Both the position numbers and the translations under genes were made by a program. The notes beneath the pieces are model-generated. The model saw only the letters and a program-made list of their open reading frames with translations. It was not told the DNA's origin and made no database searches. Below, in pieces: positions 56,082 to 64,000 of a stretch of DNA of 64,000 bases (positions are counted from its first letter, which is position 1; each line of letters begins with the position of its first letter). Source of the stretch: Treponema sp. (GTDB lineage Bacteria > Spirochaetota > Spirochaetia > Treponematales > Treponemataceae); assembly GCA_016290335.1 (NCBI GenBank), contig JAEETM010000008.1:9501-73500 (forward strand). The letters are read 5' to 3'.

Positions 56082-56936
56082 ATGGAAATGTTGCCGATTT
56101 ATCAGCTGCCGTTCAGACAGGCCTTTTTAATTTTTATAATGTTCAGTGTTGTTGGCTGGATTTCCGAAGTTTTGTATGTCGGGATTTTTCACGAGCATAA
56201 GTTTGTAAACCGCGGATTTTTGTACGGCCCCTTGTGTCCAATTTACGGTTTTGGCGGCGTAGTTATTTTGATTTTGCCGGCTGCGCTTTATAAAACCTGG
56301 ATTCCGCTCTTTTTTGCTTCCATGATTTTGTGTACTGTTGTTGAATACTTTGTAAGCTGGATTATGGAAAAAATGTTCCATGCCCGCTGGTGGGATTATT
56401 CGCACTACAAGTTTAATATAAACGGACGAATCTGCCTTTTGAACTCTGTGCTTTTTGGTGCGCTGGGGCTGGCGGTTATTCATTTTGTTTATCCCTATAT
56501 GCTGCAATTCTTAAACTGGCTTGGCAATACTGTTATTCGGGTATCTTCTGATGTGATTGCAGCTGCTCTTTCGGTTGATATTATTCTGACTGTGCGCAAG
56601 CTTGTGGATTTTGGTGCAACAATGGAAAAAATCAAAACCTTTGGCGAAAGTTTGCGTGACCATTATGGCAACGAGGCCTGGTTCCGGGGCGAAAGCTTCA
56701 GCGAAATGCTTGCGTCGGTAAAAGAGCATGCCTTAAAGGAACGTCTTGCTCAGGATTTTGCAGCCGGTAAGGAAAAAATCAGCCAGAATATTCTTGATAA
56801 AATTGAAAAGTTCCAGACAGTCCGCAACAAGGCAGCAGAAAGCTTTATGCTTCACTTCCCAACTATGAAGAGTGTACAGTACAAAGAGGCGCTTGAACAT
56901 TTGAAGGAACGGGTAAAGGCAAGGTTAGGAAAATAA
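56082..56936 (+). CDS. Putative ABC-transporter-type permease (PF06541-like membrane protein)
   Basis: A 284-aa protein with about five N-terminal membrane helices and a cytoplasmic, charged C-terminal half (residues 195-284). It matches the family often named putative ABC transporter permease (CmpB-like) by NRGFLYGPLCPIYGFGG, then VEYFVSWIMEKMF, WWDYSHYKFNINGRI. The name is historical; no ATPase partner lies nearby and the function is unknown. GAGGA precedes the ATG. The tail is helical and could form a coiled coil. Confidence 0.8.
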   Translation: MEMLPIYQLPFRQAFLIFIMFSVVGWISEVLYVGIFHEHKFVNRGFLYGPLCPIYGFGGVVILILPAALYKTWIPLFFASMILCTVVEYFVSWIMEKMFHARWWDYSHYKFNINGRICLLNSVLFGALGLAVIHFVYPYMLQFLNWLGNTVIRVSSDVIAAALSVDIILTVRKLVDFGATMEKIKTFGESLRDHYGNEAWFRGESFSEMLASVKEHALKERLAQDFAAGKEKISQNILDKIEKFQTVRNKAAESFMLHFPTMKSVQYKEALEHLKERVKARLGK

Positions 56937-56959
56937 GGATTACCGTATCAAATAAAATA

Positions 56960-56968
56960 TGCTATAAT
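56960..56968 (+). promoter_or_regulatory. Extended -10 promoter of the outer-membrane protein gene
   Basis: TGC-TATAAT is a perfect extended -10 element, 40 bases before the ATG at 57009. AAGGA lies in the leader before the start. Confidence 0.55.
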
Positions 56969-57008
56969 GCAAGGGCTTAAAAAATATAGGAATTAAGGAT
57001 AGAAATAA

Positions 57009-58520
57009 ATGAAGAAAATTATTTTTTGTATGGTTTTGTCAGGAGTGATGCTCTTTAGCTCAAATGTTTTTGCACAGAGTGATGAAGACTTGTTTGGTGG
57101 AGCTAACACCAGTGACGATGATTTGTTTGGCGGAAGTGATTTTGATGACATGATTTCAGATGACAGCTTATTTGGAGATGCTAATACAGGTGATGATTTA
57201 TTTTCGGATGATGACCTTTTTTCTGACGACGGTATAGATGAAGTTACAAATGTTAAAGCTAAAAGCGATTTGAGTAAAGGTGTGCTTTTTGATACAGGCA
57301 GCATTAAGATTGGCGGAAACTTTCAGACTTCAATCGGGACAATGACAACTCTTTATGCAGATGATGAAAAATCTTTTGGCGATAACATAAAAGATACAAA
57401 AGCGAATCCAAATGTTGGTGCATATATTACAGTAGATGCGCGTCCTAATCAGGATTTAAGAATGTATTCAAAGTTTGGATTCAGATATCCGTTCAGTTCA
57501 AAGGCATCTTCATCAGCAACTACAACTGCAAACACAACTACAACACCGTTTGGCGAGCTGACCACTTATAAAACAGATGTAACTACAACTGTAACCGACT
57601 GGATTTACTTAAAGGAATTATTCACAGATTTTTCTGTTGCAGACACAGCATTCTTCCGTTTTGGTTTGCATACAGTTACCTGGGGTGCCGGTTATTTCTT
57701 TAGTCCAGTCAGCGACATTATTAATACAAGTTCAATCAATCCGGAAGATGTTGATGCACAGGTAGACGGCTGCTTTAATCTTAGAACACAGATTACTTTC
57801 CCAAATACGCAGAACTGTATGTGGCTTTATGTAATGCCTGCATTTGATTATGTAAAGAATATGGCCTTTGCCGGAAAATATGATTTGGTACTTGGCGGCT
57901 GGGAGCTTGGCTTTGGTGGTTACTATAAATACAATAATGCACCTAAGTTTGCAATTACGGCCACAGGGTCAATTGGAAAAATCAGTTTGTTTGGTGAAGG
58001 TGTTTTCCAATATGGCAGCGACCGTGAATGGAATGAAGATACTGATAAAACTGCAATCTTCAGAGCTACAGCAGGATTTATGTATACCTGGAAAACTCCA
58101 TCAATCACTCTGGCCGGACAGTATTATTATGACGGCAACAACTTTAAAATGGAAACTACAGCAGATATGATGTATCTGATGGGTAATCCTTTGTATATTA
58201 AGGAAAATCTTACAAAGGGTCATAATGTGGCACTCTTACTTAATTTTGGTCGTATCTTTGGAACAACAGATTTAACAGCTTCTGTGTTTGGTATGGCTAA
58301 CTTTGGTAAGGAAGATTTGCCTGCTATGGTATCTTCTGCACTTGCTGATTATGGTGCATCAAGTTTTCTTAATGCCGGAACTTTTTCTGCAATGTTAAAT
58401 TATACTCCAATAAAAACAATCAAAATGGGAATTGGTCCATACATAACTTTTGCAGACTGGGATAAAGCTCCTGTTGTTTCCCTCAAGCTTGAGTTTACAC
58501 TTGGTGGTGGAAAGTTCTAG
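57009..58520 (+). CDS. Putative outer-membrane beta-barrel protein with acidic N-terminal repeats
   Basis: A 503-aa exported protein. The signal peptide ends at VFA-QS (residue 22). Residues 23-80 hold repeats of the form DDLFGG/DDLFSD (six or more), rich in Asp and Phe. From about residue 92 the sequence alternates in short amphipathic strands with Tyr/Phe/Trp, and it ends in Phe (TLGGGKF), as many outer-membrane barrels do. Strand examples are LRMYSKFGFRYPF and VTLAGQYYYDGNN-like segments. It may be a porin or other barrel protein of the treponeme envelope. The role of the acidic repeats is not known. Confidence 0.75.
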   Translation: MKKIIFCMVLSGVMLFSSNVFAQSDEDLFGGANTSDDDLFGGSDFDDMISDDSLFGDANTGDDLFSDDDLFSDDGIDEVTNVKAKSDLSKGVLFDTGSIKIGGNFQTSIGTMTTLYADDEKSFGDNIKDTKANPNVGAYITVDARPNQDLRMYSKFGFRYPFSSKASSSATTTANTTTTPFGELTTYKTDVTTTVTDWIYLKELFTDFSVADTAFFRFGLHTVTWGAGYFFSPVSDIINTSSINPEDVDAQVDGCFNLRTQITFPNTQNCMWLYVMPAFDYVKNMAFAGKYDLVLGGWELGFGGYYKYNNAPKFAITATGSIGKISLFGEGVFQYGSDREWNEDTDKTAIFRATAGFMYTWKTPSITLAGQYYYDGNNFKMETTADMMYLMGNPLYIKENLTKGHNVALLLNFGRIFGTTDLTASVFGMANFGKEDLPAMVSSALADYGASSFLNAGTFSAMLNYTPIKTIKMGIGPYITFADWDKAPVVSLKLEFTLGGGKF

Positions 58521-58544
58521 TTAGTTACAGATAACAAAACGCTT

Positions 58545-58838
58545 ATGGCAGATGTAGAAAAGATTTATAGAATTACAAGTGCGGGAGACTCCTCTTCCAT
58601 TAATCCGGTGCGAAGATATACGGCTTCTGAAAGAAAAGCAAAAATGGAGATGATGGAAGAAGAGATAAAAGAGCATAAAGAAATGCTCGATATCCGCCGC
58701 GAAATAAAAGAAAAATATCCGAATCCAGAAAAGCTTTCTTTTCCAGAATTGTTGGAACGGGAAATGAATGGTGAAAACAATAAACCTGTTCCCGCAGAAG
58801 ATGAAAATGGGTTTATTCTTGATATTAAATCTGTGTAG
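58545..58838 (+). CDS. Small charged protein, unknown function
   Basis: A 97-aa cytoplasmic protein, mostly helical and charged (MEMMEEEIKEHKEMLDIRRE in the middle), with no signal or membrane segment. It starts 24 bases after the barrel gene and may be in the same transcript, although no good ribosome-binding site is visible. Its 3' end overlaps the convergent EamA transporter gene by 14 bases. I do not recognise a family. Confidence 0.6.
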   Translation: MADVEKIYRITSAGDSSSINPVRRYTASERKAKMEMMEEEIKEHKEMLDIRREIKEKYPNPEKLSFPELLEREMNGENNKPVPAEDENGFILDIKSV

Positions 58839-59790
58839 TCTGGCGTTTATTTACAATCTCACGAAGCAAAATGCAGCCTAAAATTATAATGCCGCCAATG
58901 ATACTGAAAACAGATGGAACTTCGTGAACAAAGAGGAAAACCCAAACCGGATTCATCAGAGGTTCAAGCATTGTAATCAAAGAAGCAGAAAGAGCGCGAA
59001 CTTTTTTAATTCCTATGGTATAAGCAACATTTGGGATTCCCATTTGTACAATACCAAGAAGTACAAGGAATAGCAGAGATTGTTTGTCGGGGATTCCGTT
59101 GTTGGTGGTAAAGACAAAAATAAGTCCAAATGCGGCAGTGATTATTTGAGCAATCATAAAGGCATCGCCGGCGGTATTCGTGTTAGTTGTATTACCTTGT
59201 GATATAAGCTGCAGCTTTCTCTGGAAGATTGTTGTCAGGCCGAAGGTAATACCGGAAACAAGTGCAAGAATGTTACCGAGCGTGACTGTATCTGGATTAA
59301 CTGCAGCGACTATATTTTCAGAGGCAGCTGATGCATTTACAAAAAGTGAACCGAAAATTGTTTCTGCAAAAAACAGAAGCATTCCAATCACAACTCCAAT
59401 TATTGAAACATAATCAATGCGTGAGTTTGTTTCGCCTAACAAAAGCGGGCCAAGCAGAATTATCCAGGCGGGATTTGTATACTGAAGGAGCACGGCATTT
59501 GCAGAATATGTAAGCTTATTACACAGGCAGAATAAAATCATTGTAGCGGCATAATTAAGGGCGGCAAGCCAAAGATAGAGTGTACTTTTTTTGTCGGTTT
59601 CGCCAGTCTCGGTTTTTATTACAAAGCGTGGAAGATGGCGTGTTAATGCTGCAATTGTAATGAACGCAAACACGCTTCTAAAGCCTGCCATTGCAAATGA
59701 GTTTATGTTAACATATTTCATAAAAACGCCTGCAAGACTCCAGCCAATTGCACAAATGACCATAGCCCAGGCGCCATCAAATTTTTTCAC
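58825..59790 (-). CDS. EamA/DMT-family transporter
   Basis: A 321-aa inner-membrane transporter with ten predicted helices in two EamA repeats (about residues 5-150 and 170-315). Typical markers are the ends of helices such as ALNYAATMILFC, LLQYTNPAWIILLGPLLLGE and IGIKKVRALSASLITMLEPL. The family moves metabolites such as amino acids or nucleotides out of or into the cell; substrate is not predictable here. It starts with GTG, with CAGGAG upstream. Confidence 0.87.
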   Translation of the reverse strand: MKKFDGAWAMVICAIGWSLAGVFMKYVNINSFAMAGFRSVFAFITIAALTRHLPRFVIKTETGETDKKSTLYLWLAALNYAATMILFCLCNKLTYSANAVLLQYTNPAWIILLGPLLLGETNSRIDYVSIIGVVIGMLLFFAETIFGSLFVNASAASENIVAAVNPDTVTLGNILALVSGITFGLTTIFQRKLQLISQGNTTNTNTAGDAFMIAQIITAAFGLIFVFTTNNGIPDKQSLLFLVLLGIVQMGIPNVAYTIGIKKVRALSASLITMLEPLMNPVWVFLFVHEVPSVFSIIGGIIILGCILLREIVNKRQTTQI

Positions 59791-59917
59791 TTTGAATCTC
59801 CTGTATTAAATACCTTTGAGAGTAATGATTATAGTATAAAATGATTATTTTTGAAAAGATAAAGTAAAAAACAAGAAGTTCAATTCGTTCAAAAACAAAG
59901 AGTACTCTGAATAGTTT

Positions 59918-60235
59918 ATGAATGATGTTTTTGACAAGGAAGAGGCAATCAACAAAAAAATGGACAGCGAAAAGCTTAAGGAGTTTGCTGATGATGTAAA
60001 GCTTTTCTTCTGTATGCTCAAGAATTTTTTTACAAAAAAATATACAAATGTACCGATTGGAACTATAATGTCAATTGTGGGAACGCTTTTATATGTTTTC
60101 CTGCCGTTTGATATTATTCCTGATTTTATTCCTGTTGTAGGTTATCTTGATGATGCTTCGATGGTAGCGCTTTGTATTAAGATGGCAAAAGCAGATCTGG
60201 AAAAATACAGGATGTGGAAGGAAGCTCAGGTTTGA
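59918..60235 (+). CDS. YkvA-like DUF1232 membrane protein
   Basis: A 105-aa protein with the DUF1232 motif (residues about 50-85: LLYVFLPFDIIPDFIPVVG, YLDDASMVALC). Two hydrophobic stretches flank a conserved Asp-rich turn. Function of the family is not known. The stop overlaps the likely TTG start of the next gene (TTGA), so the two are coupled. Confidence 0.82.
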   Translation: MNDVFDKEEAINKKMDSEKLKEFADDVKLFFCMLKNFFTKKYTNVPIGTIMSIVGTLLYVFLPFDIIPDFIPVVGYLDDASMVALCIKMAKADLEKYRMWKEAQV

Positions 60236-60867
60236 GTTCAGAATCTAGAAAGTCAGGTTATTGGAAAGGAGTAGCTGCAAGACTTGGTTCAATAGGGAAG
60301 ACCGCATTAAATGCAGCGGCACCGGTTGCAATCAATTTAGGTGTAAGTGCACTCATTTCCAAAGCCTGTGATGAAATTGAATTGCGTCTCAAAAAAATGT
60401 ATAAGAAAACAGCAATCAATTCTTCTATCTCTTTCTGTATTAACCTTGCAGCAATGCTTTGTCTTGGTTTTAAACCGTTTGGTGAAAAACCGTCTGTTGT
60501 TGTTTCAGTAGTATTATTTGCAGGAGCAACGATTTTCTTTTTTGTACGACTTGCGTTGGGAATTAAATCTTACGGAAGGCAGGTTTTTGAAGTTTCAAAA
60601 AATATTTTTAAAACAAAAAGCATTCATAAAGGAATTGAAGCTTATGTGCTGAACAATTTCCTTTTGATTTCTCTTGCTTACGCAGGGATTGATTTAGGTT
60701 CGGTTTACGTTCCTGCTCTGCGTGATGTTCCAAGAATCCCACAGCTGGTTGATTTCTTTGTAAAGCATTTCTGGAAACGTTTTGCCCTTTATGCCGGCAT
60801 AGTTGCTTCTTATACAATTTCAATTTATTGGATTCTTAAGCCTAGTTTACTTCAAAGATTTTTTTAA
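60232..60867 (+). CDS. Membrane protein coupled to the YkvA-like gene
   Basis: A 211-aa protein with four or five hydrophobic helices (about residues 63-82, 88-108, 140-165 and 180-205). The TTG at 60232 overlaps the preceding TGA and has AAGGA upstream; an alternative GTG at 60214 is in frame. I do not recognise a family. The coupling suggests a partner of the DUF1232 protein. Confidence 0.65.
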   Translation: MSSESRKSGYWKGVAARLGSIGKTALNAAAPVAINLGVSALISKACDEIELRLKKMYKKTAINSSISFCINLAAMLCLGFKPFGEKPSVVVSVVLFAGATIFFFVRLALGIKSYGRQVFEVSKNIFKTKSIHKGIEAYVLNNFLLISLAYAGIDLGSVYVPALRDVPRIPQLVDFFVKHFWKRFALYAGIVASYTISIYWILKPSLLQRFF

Positions 60868-60918
60868 ACCACAATTTTAATGACAATCACTCAAAAAACT
60901 TCAGATAATAGTGCCTAA

Positions 60919-60947
60919 TTGAATTTATCCCCATAAAAACGTATAAT
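60919..60947 (+). promoter_or_regulatory. Promoter of pheT
   Basis: TTGAAT (60919-60924) and TATAAT (60942-60947) are 17 bases apart, 38 bases before the pheT ATG. AAGGAT follows as ribosome-binding site. Confidence 0.75.
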
Positions 60948-60984
60948 TATACATTCACATTTTTATGAGTTTAAGGATAAAAAA

Positions 60985-62694
60985 ATGCCAAAGATTGAAG
61001 TAAACGAGAAATTATTTTTTAATGCAATCGGAAAAAAATACACTTATGCCGAGCTGGAAGATGTATTCCCTTGTGCAAAGGCTGAGCTTGATGAAAAGCC
61101 AGATATGACTCAATCGGATGATGAGCGCGTTATTAAAATTGAATTGAACGATACAAACCGCCCTGATTTGTGGTCTTTGAATGGTGTTGCACGCCAGATT
61201 AAGCTCCACGAAGGCGGAAAAACTGTTGATTATATGAAGCTTATGTCCAACAAGGGCAACAGTGATTACGGCAACCGTGTTATAAATGTAGACCCTGAGC
61301 TTAAAAATATCCGTCCATATATGGTTGCATTTATGATTGCCGGAAAACCAATTGACGACCCTATGCTCAAAGATATTATCCAGACTCAGGAAAAGCTCTG
61401 CTGGAACTTTGGCCGCAAACGTAAGTCAATTTCTATGGGTGTTTACCGCCTTGATCAGGTTAAGTTCCCTGCAAAATATGAGGCTGTTGATCCTGACAAG
61501 ACTTCATTTATACCGCTCGCCTGCGATGCTCCAATGACCTGCCGCCAGATTCTTACCGATCATCCAAAGGGAAAAGATTTCGGCTGGATTCTTGAATCTT
61601 TCAAAAAGTTCCCACTTTTAAGAGATGCAAATGATGAAGTACTTTCTATGGCTCCAATTATTAACTCTGCGAGCCTTGGTGCTGTTCAAGTTGGTGATAA
61701 AGACCTTATGGTAGAGCTTACCGGCGATAATATTGAAAACCTCATCCTCAGCGCAAACATTGTTGCCTGCGATTTCGCCGACCAGGGCTACGAAATCAAA
61801 CCAATTCTTGTAAAGCATCCTTACGATACAGGTCTTGGCAAGGATATTATGGTTCCTTACTATTTCCAGCAGACAACAAAAACAACTCTAACCGCTGTAA
61901 ACAAATTGCTCGGTTCTGATTTTGATATGCCAAAGGTTGTAGATGCTCTTACAAGAATGGGCAACACAATCGACGTAAACGGTGAAGAAATCACTCTTAC
62001 ACCGGCACCGTACCGCAACGACTTCCTCCACGAAGTTGATATTATCGAAGATGTTATGATTGGCTGCAACGTTTCTGCTTTTGAACCACGCAACCCACAC
62101 GACTTTACAATCGGTCGTTTGCTGCCACTAACAGAATTCAGCCGCAAAGCAAAAACTCTTATGGTTGGACTTGGTTACCAGGAAATGATTTTCAACTATG
62201 TTGGAAGCAAAAAGGATTATATCGACAATATGCTGATTGACGGTTCAAAGGTTATTGAAATTGCAAACCCAATGAGCGAAAACTATCAGTTTATCCGCCC
62301 AGAAGTTATTTCTTCTTTGCTCCGTGCAGAAAGTGGAAGTGCAAACGCAATCTTCCCTCACAAAATCTTTGAAATTGGTAAAGTTGCTTATATCAAGGAA
62401 GATGAAAACACTGGTACAATCACACGCCAGCATCTTGGTTTCCTTACAGCTTCTGCAAACGCAAACTTCAACACACTTGCCAGCGAAGTTTCAAGCCTGC
62501 TTTACTTCCTCGACCATGAATACAAGGTTGTAGAAAGTGATGATCCACGCTTTATTGTTGGACGACAGGCAGCTGTTATGGTTGGCGACAAACAGGTTGG
62601 TGTATTTGGCGAAGTAAACCCACAGGTTCTTGAAAACTGGAGCATTACAACACCGTGTGCCGCCGGCGAAATTGATTTGGAAAGCCTGATGTAA
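60985..62694 (+). CDS. pheT: Phenylalanyl-tRNA synthetase beta subunit, archaeal-type
   Basis: A 569-aa PheT, well below the ~800 aa of the usual bacterial form. It lacks the N-terminal tRNA-binding (EMAP-like) and C-terminal anticodon-binding domains and starts directly in a short B1-like part (MPKIEVNEKLFFNAIG). B3/B4 and B5 regions follow (INSASLGAVQVGDKDLMVEL, then VVDALTRMGNTIDVNGEEIT and YRNDFLHEVDIIEDVMIG), and the catalytic-like module ends at ENWSITTPCAAGEIDLE. This size and order match the archaeal/eukaryotic type, a known feature of spirochaetes, explained by ancient transfer. The alpha subunit gene is not adjacent. Ribosome site AAGGAT is present. Confidence 0.94.
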   Translation: MPKIEVNEKLFFNAIGKKYTYAELEDVFPCAKAELDEKPDMTQSDDERVIKIELNDTNRPDLWSLNGVARQIKLHEGGKTVDYMKLMSNKGNSDYGNRVINVDPELKNIRPYMVAFMIAGKPIDDPMLKDIIQTQEKLCWNFGRKRKSISMGVYRLDQVKFPAKYEAVDPDKTSFIPLACDAPMTCRQILTDHPKGKDFGWILESFKKFPLLRDANDEVLSMAPIINSASLGAVQVGDKDLMVELTGDNIENLILSANIVACDFADQGYEIKPILVKHPYDTGLGKDIMVPYYFQQTTKTTLTAVNKLLGSDFDMPKVVDALTRMGNTIDVNGEEITLTPAPYRNDFLHEVDIIEDVMIGCNVSAFEPRNPHDFTIGRLLPLTEFSRKAKTLMVGLGYQEMIFNYVGSKKDYIDNMLIDGSKVIEIANPMSENYQFIRPEVISSLLRAESGSANAIFPHKIFEIGKVAYIKEDENTGTITRQHLGFLTASANANFNTLASEVSSLLYFLDHEYKVVESDDPRFIVGRQAAVMVGDKQVGVFGEVNPQVLENWSITTPCAAGEIDLESLM

Positions 62695-62720
62695 CAGAAC
62701 ACTGATTTGTCGGCAAAAAT

Positions 62721-62734
62721 TGTCATCGCTGACA
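62721..62734. other. Short hairpin next to dispersed repeat 5
   Basis: TGTCA-TCGC-TGACA is a 5-bp hairpin just before the fifth dispersed repeat. It shares the TGTCAT head and may be a truncated relative. Confidence 0.35.
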
Positions 62735-62739
62735 CAAAT

Positions 62740-62768
62740 TGTCATTGTCGGGCCTGACCCGACAATCT
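62740..62768. repeat. Dispersed palindromic repeat, copy 5
   Basis: TGTCATTGTCGGGCCTGACC followed by CGACAATCT contains a perfect 9-bp inverted repeat (ATTGTCGGG/CCCGACAAT, 62744-62766). It lies between the convergent pheT and TrmH-like stops and reaches into the last codons of the latter. It may act as a two-way terminator. Confidence 0.75.
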
Positions 62769-63609
62769 ATTTGTTCAATTCATAGAAAATTATGGAAGCA
62801 GCCTGTGCGACATTCAAACTGTCGATACAGGCTGATTTTTTTCCAGCCGCCATTCCAGCCCACGGAATAATTACAAGCTCATCGCAATTCTGTTTTACAA
62901 TATCGCTTATGCCGTTTTCTTCGTTTCCCAGGATGATGAGGAGTGGCTTTTGGGTTGCGTCTATGCCTGATTTTTCAGAAGCTGCTGCTTTTTTGTTTCC
63001 CGATGATGTTGCTTTTTCTGTTGCAGTTATACTTTTTCTAAGTTCCGCTACCGTTTTCTTTGCTTTCAAATCTGTTCCTACTCGCACCATTTTTCCCTTC
63101 AAGGCTTCCAAAAGTCGGGCAGAGGAACGTACCGAATAAATGTTTACATATTCCATTCCGCCTTCTGCAACCCTGTAGCTAGAAGTTGTGATTGTGGACT
63201 GTGCTTCATCTAGCGGAATTATAATATTTTTAATTCCAAAATAAGCTGCTGAACGCACAATTGCGCCAAAGTTGTTAGCGTTGCCTATTCGGTCAAAAAG
63301 CACAGCATTTTCTCCGTTTTCAACCCAGCTGTCCGTAATGTCACTGTCGAGCGGTACAATTTGCGGGGCTTCTATCATCGCTACAACTCCCTGATGATGA
63401 ACCGTGCCGCAAAGCTTTTCCAGTTCCTCCGCAGGCTTCATATTGTAAATACCGTGATTCTGCGCCAGTTTTTTGCACAGTCCGCCAAAGAGTGGAGCTT
63501 TATCTTCAGTAAAATATAATCGTGTAATTTTTTCCGGATGATTTTTTTCAAGCTTTTTTACAGTTGCAAATCCGCAAACCGCAAGTTCCTGTTTCTGTTT
63601 ATTCTTCAT
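62767..63609 (-). CDS. SpoU/TrmH-family RNA 2'-O-methyltransferase
   Basis: A 280-aa SPOUT enzyme that methylates a ribose in rRNA or tRNA. The three family motifs are present: FDRIGNANNFGAIVRSAAYFG (motif 1; I list FGAIVRSAAYFG), LLIILGNEENGIS (motif 2) and IPWAGMAAGKKSACIDSLNV (motif 3). An N-terminal substrate-binding domain (residues 1-85) is like RlmB/TrmH. A ~30-residue Lys/Ser/Ala-rich insert (about residues 195-225) lies between motifs 1 and 2 and is probably a surface loop. Site AAGGGA precedes the ATG. The exact RNA target is not assignable. Confidence 0.9.
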   Translation of the reverse strand: MKNKQKQELAVCGFATVKKLEKNHPEKITRLYFTEDKAPLFGGLCKKLAQNHGIYNMKPAEELEKLCGTVHHQGVVAMIEAPQIVPLDSDITDSWVENGENAVLFDRIGNANNFGAIVRSAAYFGIKNIIIPLDEAQSTITTSSYRVAEGGMEYVNIYSVRSSARLLEALKGKMVRVGTDLKAKKTVAELRKSITATEKATSSGNKKAAASEKSGIDATQKPLLIILGNEENGISDIVKQNCDELVIIPWAGMAAGKKSACIDSLNVAQAASIIFYELNK

Positions 63610-63731
63610 GCTTTTCCCTTGGTTAGTTTAATATCCAATTTTATTCTTCAATAAATTATCATAATAGATTTGTGAGATTTAATCAAAGAAAACAGGGGTG
63701 GAGCATTGTGATGTAGGGTAGTTTTTTGGCA

Positions 63732-63856
63732 GACTACGGATAAATTATCAGAATTACGGCAAAAAATCCGTAGTCAGAGATAAATAAACCGATTTTGTGA
63801 GCAGAATAATTTGTACACTACGGATAAAATGTTAAGAGTGAGTTAATTTATCCGTA
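63732..63856. repeat. Two tandem hairpins with shared TACGGATA arms
   Basis: The first inverted repeat is GACTACGGAT (63732-63741) with ATCCGTAGTC (63766-63775). The second is TACGGATAAA (63819-63828) with TTTATCCGTA (63847-63856). ACTACGGATAAA also occurs as a direct repeat in both. No coding sequence is seen in the 367-base gap 63610-63976. These could be regulator sites or the decayed end of a mobile element. Confidence 0.5.
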
Positions 63857-63890
63857 AAAAGATAGTTTTTTAGCATTAAGTCCATATAAT

Positions 63891-63976
63891 GGTGTAAATT
63901 AAAAAGAGTCATAAACTTCAATCCTAATTTATAATGTTAAGTGACCAAACTAAAACATTAGAAAGGAGAAAAATTT
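63891..63976 (+). mobile_element. Possible left end of an insertion sequence
   Basis: From GGTGTAAATTAAAAAGAGTC at 63891 the sequence leads to a good ribosome site (AAAGGAG) and an ATG. The right end is outside the window, so the terminal repeat cannot be tested. The call rests on the resemblance of the following start (MTQLNLTL) to IS256-type transposases. Confidence 0.3.
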
Positions 63977-64000
63977 ATGACTCAATTGAATCTTACTTTA
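63977..64000 (+). CDS. First codons of a gene, possibly IS256-type transposase
   Basis: ATG at 63977 lies seven bases after AAAGGAG and opens a frame MTQLNLTL that runs off the right edge. IS256-family transposases often begin with a similar MTQ-x-x-x-TL sequence, but eight residues are too few to be sure. Confidence 0.5.

Overview
The window comes from a low-GC bacterium that I read as a Treponema-like spirochaete. The strongest lineage marker is a short (569 aa) archaeal-type phenylalanyl-tRNA synthetase beta subunit, a known spirochaete trait. The general gene content (outer-membrane barrel, LysM and SLT murein proteins, isolated PTS enzyme I) and a cytoplasmic GH39 glycosidase fit a host-associated, carbohydrate-using treponeme. 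Genus is an inference; no rRNA is present.

Bases 3-31850 are half of the window and hold one open reading frame, the 3' part of a giant gene whose start lies off the left edge (at least 10,615 codons). It is a chain of roughly 80 bacterial Ig-like domains of about 90-130 residues. The chain is built from two higher-order cassettes. Cassette A is eight distinct Ig domains in fixed order (about 903-939 aa), and cassette B is five or six different Ig domains. They are arranged A-A-A(part)-B-A(part)-A-A(part)-B-B(part). After base 22584 the domains become divergent, two carry EF-hand-like loops, and the protein ends with an IPT/TIG-like domain and a sialidase/BNR-like beta-propeller region. A secreted, fibre-like adhesin or surface protein is the likely role.

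Bases 31851-33300 are an accessory patch. They hold a GC-rich multi-hairpin element, a candidate small RNA with its own promoter and terminator, and an Rpn/PD-(D/E)XK transposase-like pseudogene with an in-frame TGA and a lost catalytic Asp. Bases 33344-35212 are a minus-strand operon yhfC-like protease / membrane-anchored MerR regulator / ybjQ, read from a promoter with the 19-bp spacer typical of MerR control. A DUF2007 protein and a GH39 glycosidase follow.

Bases 37534-41348 hold an initiator-type tRNA-Met, a translationally coupled NifU-like and SlyD-like pair (the latter with a Cys/Gly-rich tail), a degenerate shikimate-kinase-like protein, a PrsW-like membrane protease and an S41 peptidase. 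Bases 41499-48365 are a minus-strand envelope cluster: a YD-like repeat exported protein, a LysM membrane protein with an Hsp70-like N-terminus and acidic repeats, an SLT lytic transglycosylase lipoprotein, and a CBS-regulated cation/proton antiporter.

Bases 48532-63609 are mostly core genes: a UDG-like protein, a WecA/MraY-type transferase, a ptsI-der-merR-rsm22 operon, membrane and outer-membrane proteins, an EamA transporter, a YkvA-like pair, pheT, and a SpoU/TrmH methyltransferase. The right edge (63610-64000) has two tandem hairpins with shared arms and the first codons of a gene that may be an IS256-type transposase. Five copies of a short palindromic repeat (consensus close to TGTCATT-TCGGGCTTGACCCG-AATCT) sit in intergenic gaps between 35 and 63 kb.
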